The notes beneath the pieces are model-generated. The model made no database searches, was not told the DNA's origin, and saw nothing but the letters and a program-made list of their open reading frames with translations. Positions 1 through 5,044 of a stretch of 5,044 nucleotides of DNA are shown here, one piece after another. A program made the position numbers and the translations under genes. The first letter of the stretch is position 1; every line of letters starts with the position of its first letter. Source of the stretch: Desulfocapsaceae bacterium (GTDB lineage Bacteria > Desulfobacterota > Desulfobulbia > Desulfobulbales > Desulfocapsaceae); NCBI GenBank assembly GCA_029934775.1, contig JAOZLO010000249.1:1-5044 (forward strand), read 5' to 3'.

Positions 1-716
1 CGGATGTATTCACAGAGCGAATGGACAGGTTTATAGAGGGAGTCAGAATTCTCAAAGACAGGCTGAAAGGTGAAGTACCCATAGCCTGCGAGTATATATC
101 CCCTTTTACCATTGCTACAAGGCTTCGTGGAACCACTGAGATCATGATGGATATGTATGAGAATCCGGATCTGGTCAAAGCTATGCAGGAAGCAATTGTG
201 CCAATTGATATTGAGATCGGCAAGGCGTTGATAGATGCAGGTGTCGAATATATCTTCTACGGCGCAGATATGGAATGTCCTATCCTTCTATCGCCAAAGC
301 ACTACAGGGAATTTATCCACACTCCGACTACACAAACCGTCAACGCTCTGGCAAAACTGGGTGCACGGGTCCTGCCTCATATGTGCGGTTCCATAGTCAA
401 AACCGGCATTGTAGACATGCTGCTGGAGATGGATATGCACGGTATCATGCCAGGAAATTTGACCCAGGAAACGGTTCTGGATATTCGTGAACTGAAAGAA
501 AAGGTAGGTGATCGCACGGCGATTTTTGACAACTTGAATCCCAATGGGCCACTGTTGATCGGTACACCGGAGGAGGTCGAAAAAGAGACCCTGATTCATC
601 TCGAAAGGGCCAGGGGAATGAGTGGTTATCTCTTCTCCACAGCCGGAACGACGTCTCCCAATATACCAAGAGCTAATTTCGATGCGATGAATAATGCGGT
701 ATTAAATTTCAAATAA
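1..716 (+). CDS. URO-D/MtaA/MtbA-type corrinoid methyltransferase, 5' partial
   Basis: The reading frame is already open at position 3 and stops with TAA at 714-716, so the beginning of the gene lies outside the window; the ATG at 21 is probably internal. About 237 residues are visible, against roughly 340 for the family. The fold is recognised by the Met-Cys-Gly segment after His (HMCG, codons at 378-389), the preceding barrel strand with YGADME, and the late NLNPNGPLL and FSTAGTTSPNIPRAN segments, which correspond to conserved positions in uroporphyrinogen decarboxylase-like methyltransferases. Family members such as MtaA and MtbA transfer a methyl group from a methylated corrinoid protein to a thiol (coenzyme M in methanogens) using zinc held by His-x-Cys and a later Cys. 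His and the first Cys are present; no Cys follows. It precedes an MttB homologue by 32 bases, which favours a methyltransferase over haem synthesis. The acceptor here is unknown. The protein should be cytoplasmic. Confidence 0.85.
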   Translation, partial: DVFTERMDRFIEGVRILKDRLKGEVPIACEYISPFTIATRLRGTTEIMMDMYENPDLVKAMQEAIVPIDIEIGKALIDAGVEYIFYGADMECPILLSPKHYREFIHTPTTQTVNALAKLGARVLPHMCGSIVKTGIVDMLLEMDMHGIMPGNLTQETVLDIRELKEKVGDRTAIFDNLNPNGPLLIGTPEEVEKETLIHLERARGMSGYLFSTAGTTSPNIPRANFDAMNNAVLNFK

Positions 717-735
717 CAGACGAGCCATCAAACGT

Positions 736-740
736 GGAGA
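736..740 (+). promoter_or_regulatory. Ribosome binding site that decides the mttB-like start
   Basis: GGAGA lies eight bases before the ATG at 749. An in-frame GTG at 734 overlaps this motif and has no purine-rich sequence of its own upstream, so the ATG at 749 is the better start. Confidence 0.6.
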
Positions 741-748
741 TAGAAAAG

Positions 749-2161
749 ATGTTCAATAGAGCTCTTATAAATTTTGACAAGGTCATTCTGGATCAGATTC
801 ATAACCGTTCTCTGGAACTTTTGCGTGACTGTGGAATTCGATTTTTCAGTGAAAAAGCACTGGAAGTAGTACGAAAAAGAGGGTTTCGGGTGAGCGGTCA
901 AACTGTATTTTTTGAAGAGAAAGATATTGTCGAGGCACTGCGGACAGTTCCCTCACAGTTCACTATCAAGGCACGTAATCCAGAAAAAAATATCTGCATT
1001 GGTGGTGGTGACTATATGATGGCTCCCGGCTACGGGCCTCCATTTATTATTGAAACCAGTGGGGAAAAGAGGAATGCCACCCTTGATGATGTTCACACTT
1101 TCTGCAAGCTGGTGCAGACATCGAAATATCTCGATTTTAACAGTTCCATTGTTGTCCAGCCAAATGATGTGGATAGCCGGACTGCTCATCTGGATATTCT
1201 GCTGGCAACCATTCTTTTGACGGATAAACCCCTCATGGGCAGCACATCATCTGAACTTGCGGCTCAGGATTCACTGAAGCTGGTTGAAAAAATCTGGGGA
1301 AACACAAATGATCCTGTCATGATCTCGCTGGTGGATTCGCTTTCACCGCTTCAATATTCAGAGGAATCTCTTGAATCCCTGATGATCTATGCAGCATCTG
1401 GGCAGCCTGTAATTATTCACTCTTCCTGTTCACTGGGTTCCACAGGCCCGATTACTATTGCGGGATCGCTTGTCATATCCAACGCAACGACTCTGGCAGG
1501 GATCTGTCTTTCCCAACTTATACGCCCTGGAGCTCCTCTTGTTTATGGTTTAGGGGGCAGCCCGACTGAAATGAGGACCGGGGGCTATGTAAACGCATCA
1601 CCTGAGGATGCCAAGCATACGGCAATCGTTACAGCCCTGGGCAGGTACTACGGTATTCCCTGTCGAAGCCAGGGGGCCTTGACAGAGTCCTTCTGCCTTG
1701 ATTATCAGGCTGGAATGGAATCTACCATGATGATGACTACTGCTGCATTGTCCGGGGCTGATGTCAGCCTGCATACCTGTGGCACATATGGTTCCATGCT
1801 GGCGATGAGTTTTGAAAAATTTATTGCCGATGAAGATCTCTGCGGTGCACTGAAGAAATTGATGCAGCCTGTTGAGTTCTCAGAAGATGCCTATGCCATG
1901 GATCTGATTAAGGAACTCGGTACATCCGGGACTTACCTGATGCAAAAACATACTATGGAGCGATGTCGTACTGAATTTTATGAACCCGATTTGAATAGTC
2001 GGGCGATCCATAATAAATGGCAACAGATGGAATTTCGTGATATGGATAAGCGGGCAGGAAAAATTCTTGAAAACCGGCTTTCAGCTTATCAAAAACCGGA
2101 TATAGATCCACAACTGGAACGGGATCTTACAAAATTTATCGATCAAAGAAAGGGAAATTGA
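749..2161 (+). CDS. Trimethylamine methyltransferase (MttB) superfamily protein, non-pyrrolysine type
   Basis: This 470-residue protein belongs to the MttB superfamily, whose members take a methyl group from trimethylamine or a quaternary amine (glycine betaine, proline betaine, carnitine, gamma-butyrobetaine) and pass it to the Co(I) corrinoid of a partner protein. Seen in the sequence: an N-terminal helical region (LELLRDCGIRFFSEKAL), a central segment GSTGPITIAGSL (about residues 231-242), PGAPLVYG (261-268), MRTGGYVNASPEDA (275-288) and DYQAGMES (318-325), in the order usual for the family. The length is close to the 470-500 residues typical of it. No in-frame TAG occurs, so it lacks the pyrrolysine of true trimethylamine enzymes, and a quaternary amine substrate is more likely than trimethylamine. 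The start at 749 is chosen for its Shine-Dalgarno; GTG at 734 would add five residues. The stop TGA directly abuts the next gene. The corrinoid partner is not in the window, and the exact substrate cannot be read from sequence. Confidence 0.9.
   Translation: MFNRALINFDKVILDQIHNRSLELLRDCGIRFFSEKALEVVRKRGFRVSGQTVFFEEKDIVEALRTVPSQFTIKARNPEKNICIGGGDYMMAPGYGPPFIIETSGEKRNATLDDVHTFCKLVQTSKYLDFNSSIVVQPNDVDSRTAHLDILLATILLTDKPLMGSTSSELAAQDSLKLVEKIWGNTNDPVMISLVDSLSPLQYSEESLESLMIYAASGQPVIIHSSCSLGSTGPITIAGSLVISNATTLAGICLSQLIRPGAPLVYGLGGSPTEMRTGGYVNASPEDAKHTAIVTALGRYYGIPCRSQGALTESFCLDYQAGMESTMMMTTAALSGADVSLHTCGTYGSMLAMSFEKFIADEDLCGALKKLMQPVEFSEDAYAMDLIKELGTSGTYLMQKHTMERCRTEFYEPDLNSRAIHNKWQQMEFRDMDKRAGKILENRLSAYQKPDIDPQLERDLTKFIDQRKGN
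2151..2155 (+). promoter_or_regulatory. Ribosome binding site for a TTG start
   Basis: AGGGA sits inside the last codons of the mttB-like gene, six bases before TTG at 2162. The alternative ATG codons at 2189 and 2219 lack a comparable motif at the usual distance, so this site is the argument for the TTG start. Confidence 0.4.
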
Positions 2162-3367
2162 TTGAGGATTTCCCATAACAGAGCTGCCATGAATGCGATC
2201 ACCGAGTTGACCGACTATATGAATTTCCAGGATCTGCTGGACGACGAAGAGAAACTGGTACGGGAAACCGCACGTAATTTCGTCAATGAGCAGGTTTTAC
2301 CGATTATCGATAAACATGCTCAGGAAGAGACTTTCCCTCTTGACCTGGTGCCGGTCATGGGGGAGATGGGTTTCTTCGGAGCAAGCCTGCCGGAGGAATA
2401 TGGCTGTGCCGGACTTTCCAATGTCGCCTACGGACTCCTGATGTATGAACTGGAGCGTGGTGATTCCGGTTTGCGCAGTATGGCCTCCGTACAGGGATCA
2501 CTGGTTATGTATCCGATTTTTACCTATGGCAGTGAAGCTCAGAAGAAACATTGGCTGCCCCGGATGGCTAAAGGGGAGGTAATCGGTTGTTTTGGCTTGA
2601 CGGAACCTGATTTTGGCTCTGATCCAGGCAGTATGCGAACAAAAGCTGTCCGTGAGCCAGGTGGCAAATGGAGGCTTAACGGTGCCAAGATGTGGATCAC
2701 CAATGGTACTGTCGCCGATGTTGCAATAGTCTGGGCCAAAACCGATGACGGGATACGCGGTTTTCTGGTGGAAAAAGGAACACCCGGCTTTACAGCACCG
2801 CAGATGAAGGGAAAGTGGAGCCTACGGGCCTCAGTCACTTCGGAACTTGTCCTCGATAATGTTGTGGTTGAAGAGGAAAAGAGCTTATTGCCCGGGGTCA
2901 CAGGCATCAAAGGGCCACTCGGTTGTCTTACTCAGGCACGTTACGGGATTGCCTGGGGTGTACTTGGTGCCGCCGATAGCTGTTACCAGACGGCGCTGGA
3001 ATACTCTTTGAGCAGGATTCAATTTGATAAACCTATTGCCGGTTTTCAGCTGCAGCAGAAAAAACTGGCGGAAATGGTGACTGAACTTACCAAAGGACAG
3101 CTGCTTGTTCTGCAGCTTGGGCGGCTTAAGGATCAGGGGCGATACAGTCCGGCCCAGGTGTCGATGGCCAAGATGAATAATGTTAAGATAGCCCTTGATA
3201 TCTGCCGTTCGGCCCGTACCATGCTCGGTGCCAACGGCATCATGGGTGAATACCCGATTATGCGGCATGCCAATAATCTGGAATCGGTTTATACCTATGA
3301 GGGCACTCATGATATGCATACCCTCATAATTGGCCAGGAAGTGACCGGGATAGCAGCTTTTCGTTAG
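2162..3367 (+). CDS. Acyl-CoA dehydrogenase, glutaryl-CoA dehydrogenase type
   Basis: This 401-residue flavoprotein resembles glutaryl-CoA dehydrogenase throughout. That enzyme oxidises glutaryl-CoA with FAD and usually decarboxylates it to crotonyl-CoA, passing electrons to electron transfer flavoprotein. Signatures in order: helical N-terminal domain (from about residue 23), YELERGDSGLRS (95-106, including the Arg that binds the distal carboxylate), CFGLTEPDFGSD (143-154, FAD contacts), WITNG (178-182), GPLGCLTQARYGIAWGVLGA (251-270), RIQFDKPIAGFQLQQKKLAEM (285-305), LGANGI (355-360) and TYEGTHD (378-384), in which Glu380 is the catalytic base. The length matches mature family members. The TTG start abuts the preceding stop and has AGGGA six bases upstream. 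ATG 2189 (392 residues) or ATG 2219 (382) are possible, and the domain does not depend on the choice. Position in a methyltransferase operon suggests work on the demethylated carbon skeleton; a substrate other than glutaryl-CoA cannot be excluded. Confidence 0.9.
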   Translation: MRISHNRAAMNAITELTDYMNFQDLLDDEEKLVRETARNFVNEQVLPIIDKHAQEETFPLDLVPVMGEMGFFGASLPEEYGCAGLSNVAYGLLMYELERGDSGLRSMASVQGSLVMYPIFTYGSEAQKKHWLPRMAKGEVIGCFGLTEPDFGSDPGSMRTKAVREPGGKWRLNGAKMWITNGTVADVAIVWAKTDDGIRGFLVEKGTPGFTAPQMKGKWSLRASVTSELVLDNVVVEEEKSLLPGVTGIKGPLGCLTQARYGIAWGVLGAADSCYQTALEYSLSRIQFDKPIAGFQLQQKKLAEMVTELTKGQLLVLQLGRLKDQGRYSPAQVSMAKMNNVKIALDICRSARTMLGANGIMGEYPIMRHANNLESVYTYEGTHDMHTLIIGQEVTGIAAFR

Positions 3368-3372
3368 GAGGT
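3366..3372 (+). promoter_or_regulatory. Long-spaced ribosome binding site for the racemase gene
   Basis: AGGAGGT overlaps the TAG stop of the dehydrogenase gene and lies 13 bases before the ATG at 3386, longer than the usual 5-10. No ATG, GTG or TTG in that frame lies closer to it, so the start at 3386 stands. The overlap suggests translational coupling of the two genes. Confidence 0.6.
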
Positions 3373-3385
3373 TGTCAATAATAGC

Positions 3386-4840
3386 ATGCAGGATCGAAAA
3401 AAAATAACATTTGGTATTGCGAGTGGGTTCAGTCCTCTGGTCGGTGCTGATCTATTTCTTAATCGTGTCAAGTCTGCTTTTGTCAACAATGACCCTCATC
3501 ATTTCAATGTTATTGTAGAGGAACAGCAGTTGCCGGAAGAATATAGTCAGAGAGACAGTGACCATAAACCGGGTGAGAGAAAACTTCATATTTACGATAT
3601 GATCCAACAACTTGTATCGCGAAAAGCGGATTATATCATGCTCAACTGTTTTATAAGTCATACTTTTATAGACGAACTTGCGGAAGCCATTAACATTCCG
3701 ATTATAAACATGATGGAAGGTTTAAAGTATTGTATTCAAAGTAAATACCCCAAAGTGAAAAAAATCGGCATTTTGACTTCAGATTATGTCAAAAAGAAAA
3801 AGCTATTTGAAAAATATTTTGATGCACAGGATTATGAGCTGGTATATCCCGATCCAAACATCCAGGCAGACTGTTTAATGGAGGCAATGTATCGTTCTGA
3901 GGGAATTAAAGCCGATCATTTAAGTGGAAAAGCAATTGAAAATTTAGAGACAGCCTGTGAACATCTTGTCTCCAGGGGAGCAGACTTGATTATTCCCGGC
4001 TTTAATCAAACTTCTCCTGTCTGTGATGTATTACTAAAAAAGAAACACTTTAACCTCATAGACTCCAGCCGGGTATATGCCGATTGGGCAATACAGTCTT
4101 ATAGTCAGGTCTCTGCGATAAGGCAACGCAGGATAGGTATCATAGGCGGGATCGGGCCGCTGGCCACAGTAGACCTGATGGAAAAGATCATAAACAATAC
4201 ACCTGCTGATAAGGATCAGGAACATTTAAAAATGATTGTGGAGCACAATCCTCAGATTCCTGATCGAACGGCACATCTTCTTGAGGACAAGGAAGATCCA
4301 ATAATTCCTCTCTACAGTTGTGCGAAAAAACTTGAACAGAGAGAAGCAGATTTTATCGCCATACCCTGCAATACTGCACATGCTTTTGTAAATCGAATAC
4401 AACGCCATTTATCCATACCAATTATCAATATGATTGAGGAGGTTGTGAAGTGCATTGGGGATAAGTATTCCAGAGCTGGAACAGTAGGCCTGCTTGCAAC
4501 GTCCGGAACCATTCAAACCAAAATCTACCACAGTGCATTTGAAAAAACGGATATCCAGCTGATAGTTCCTGATGAGACACACCAGGAACTGGTTATGCAG
4601 GCCATTTATGGAGAGAATGGTGTGAAGGCAGGGATTACCCTGGGAGAACCAAAGGACAAGCTGTTGCAGGCAGCATCCTTTCTGGTTAGGCAGGGTGCAC
4701 GGGTATTGATACTGGGATGTACGGAGTTGCCGTTGCTGCTTGCAGAGAACGAAAAATATGTAATTGCCGGAAAAGAAATTGTTATCCTCGATCCAACAAA
4801 TATTCTTGCCAGAAAATGTGTTCAGCTGATGCTGACCTGA
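3386..4840 (+). CDS. Tandem-domain aspartate/glutamate racemase family protein
   Basis: A single 484-residue protein carries two full Asp/Glu racemase domains, about residues 6-243 and 247-484; ordinary members have one domain of about 230 residues. These enzymes invert the alpha carbon of amino acids without cofactor, using two cysteines as a proton-transfer pair. Domain 2 is canonical: GIIGGIGPLATVDL (251-264), NPQIPDRT (288-295), PCNTAH with Cys328, and GCTE with Cys445. Domain 1 follows the same order (FGIASGFSPLVGADL, NCFISH with Cys88) but reads GFNQ at 205-208 where GCTE is expected, so Phe206 replaces the second cysteine, and the NPQIPDRT segment is not conserved. The two halves share IPIINM, the Cys-Ile-x2-Lys-Tyr stretch and a similar MYxxxGxKA segment, pointing to an old internal duplication. 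Domain 2 is probably catalytic and domain 1 structural, regulatory or altered in chemistry. The substrate is unknown. It lies 18 bases behind the dehydrogenase gene. Confidence 0.88.
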   Translation: MQDRKKITFGIASGFSPLVGADLFLNRVKSAFVNNDPHHFNVIVEEQQLPEEYSQRDSDHKPGERKLHIYDMIQQLVSRKADYIMLNCFISHTFIDELAEAINIPIINMMEGLKYCIQSKYPKVKKIGILTSDYVKKKKLFEKYFDAQDYELVYPDPNIQADCLMEAMYRSEGIKADHLSGKAIENLETACEHLVSRGADLIIPGFNQTSPVCDVLLKKKHFNLIDSSRVYADWAIQSYSQVSAIRQRRIGIIGGIGPLATVDLMEKIINNTPADKDQEHLKMIVEHNPQIPDRTAHLLEDKEDPIIPLYSCAKKLEQREADFIAIPCNTAHAFVNRIQRHLSIPIINMIEEVVKCIGDKYSRAGTVGLLATSGTIQTKIYHSAFEKTDIQLIVPDETHQELVMQAIYGENGVKAGITLGEPKDKLLQAASFLVRQGARVLILGCTELPLLLAENEKYVIAGKEIVILDPTNILARKCVQLMLT

Positions 4841-4954
4841 CCACCTGTTCTAATACCCCTCCAACCCTTCTTTTGCCGGCAGTGAATGGCTTTCATGATA
4901 AACCCCGGGAGAGAAGAAAACTGTTTATGTCACTGATATCGTCAAACCGCTTGC

Positions 4955-4967
4955 AATCAAATTGATT
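4955..4967. promoter_or_regulatory. Short AT-rich dyad in the intergenic gap, possible operator
   Basis: AATCAA and TTGATT are perfect inverted copies around one central base, about 50 bases before the next likely start codon. Placement would suit a repressor site, but at six bases per arm and such AT-rich sequence it may be chance. No clear -10 or -35 pair accompanies it. Confidence 0.15.
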
Positions 4968-4999
4968 TGTGAATAAAGGATGTATTCGCAGTCACTATC

Positions 5000-5007
5000 A
5001 GGAGGAG
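5000..5007 (+). promoter_or_regulatory. Strong ribosome binding site for the next gene
   Basis: AGGAGGAG lies nine bases before ATG 5017. An in-frame ATG at 5008 touches the motif directly and is too close to be served by it, which favours 5017 as the start. Confidence 0.6.
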
Positions 5008-5016
5008 ATGTTTGAC

Positions 5017-5044
5017 ATGTCATATTGCAGTAAAAGGGTTGAAT
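5017..5044 (+). CDS. Start of an unidentified gene, 3' partial
   Basis: Nine complete codons (MSYCSKRVE) follow a strong AGGAGGAG ribosome binding site and run open to the window end. The ATG at 5008 in the same frame would add three residues (MFD) but sits against the Shine-Dalgarno. The gene is separated from the racemase gene by 176 bases, so it may have its own promoter or be a more distant member of the same transcript. Too little is visible to name a family. A gene here is supported only by the binding site and open frame. Confidence 0.5.

Noticed and set aside
2..15. GGATGTATTC-A-CAG near the window start recurs with one mismatch at 4979-4992, as if a direct repeat flanked the block.
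   Set aside because: A 14-base match with one mismatch is expected by chance about once or twice in 5 kb; the first copy is inside coding sequence and the match does not extend.
275..669. Overlapping open frames in other phases inside the methyltransferase gene.
   Set aside because: They lie wholly inside a clear protein family match and their translations look like no protein; the same holds for the minus-strand frames in the other genes.
1..716. True uroporphyrinogen decarboxylase of haem synthesis.
   Set aside because: The HMCG motif and the adjacent MttB homologue fit the methyltransferase branch better, although the N-terminal region that would help decide is missing.
4886..4967. Small reading frames in the gap (16 codons from ATG 4886, 12 codons from ATG 4928) as possible leader peptides.
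   Set aside because: Neither has a ribosome binding site at a usual distance, and nothing resembling an attenuator follows.
4951..4979. TTGCAA with TAAAGG 17 bases later as a promoter for the last gene.
   Set aside because: The -10 candidate matches only three of six consensus positions; no sigma-54 pattern is present either.
4841..5000. Possible rho-independent terminator after the racemase gene.
   Set aside because: There are short palindromes (GCCGGC, CCCGGG) but no GC-rich stem followed by a run of T on either strand.

Overview
The window is a compact block of four genes, all on the + strand, plus the first codons of a fifth. The organism looks like an anaerobic bacterium with mid-range base composition. 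A sulfate-reducing Desulfobacterota member or an acetogen-like Firmicute would both fit. This rests on the gene families (corrinoid-dependent methyltransferases next to a glutaryl-CoA-dehydrogenase-type enzyme), not on any taxonomic marker, so it is a weak placement.

Layout: (1) positions 1-716, the C-terminal two thirds of a URO-D/MtaA/MtbA-type methyltransferase, cut by the window edge. (2) 749-2161, a trimethylamine methyltransferase (MttB) superfamily protein read entirely in sense codons, so a non-pyrrolysine member. (3) 2162-3367, an acyl-CoA dehydrogenase that matches glutaryl-CoA dehydrogenase along its whole length. (4) 3386-4840, a 484-residue protein made of two complete aspartate/glutamate-racemase domains in tandem; the first has lost one catalytic cysteine and the second keeps both. 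(5) from about 5017, the start of another gene behind a strong ribosome binding site. Gaps between genes 1-4 are 32, 0 and 18 bases, so they are very probably one transcript. The 176 bases at 4841-5016 hold no gene I can support and no convincing terminator or promoter; a small AT-rich dyad is the only structure noted there.

How the genes may work together (inference): an MttB homologue moves a methyl group from a quaternary amine to a corrinoid protein, and a URO-D-type protein moves it on to an acceptor. The corrinoid protein itself is not in the window. The glutaryl-CoA dehydrogenase homologue and the racemase suggest that the demethylated carbon skeleton is also degraded, possibly a chiral or lysine-derived betaine feeding into glutaryl-CoA. 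The fused, half-degenerate racemase and the missing zinc-ligand cysteine in the URO-D protein are the least ordinary parts of the block.
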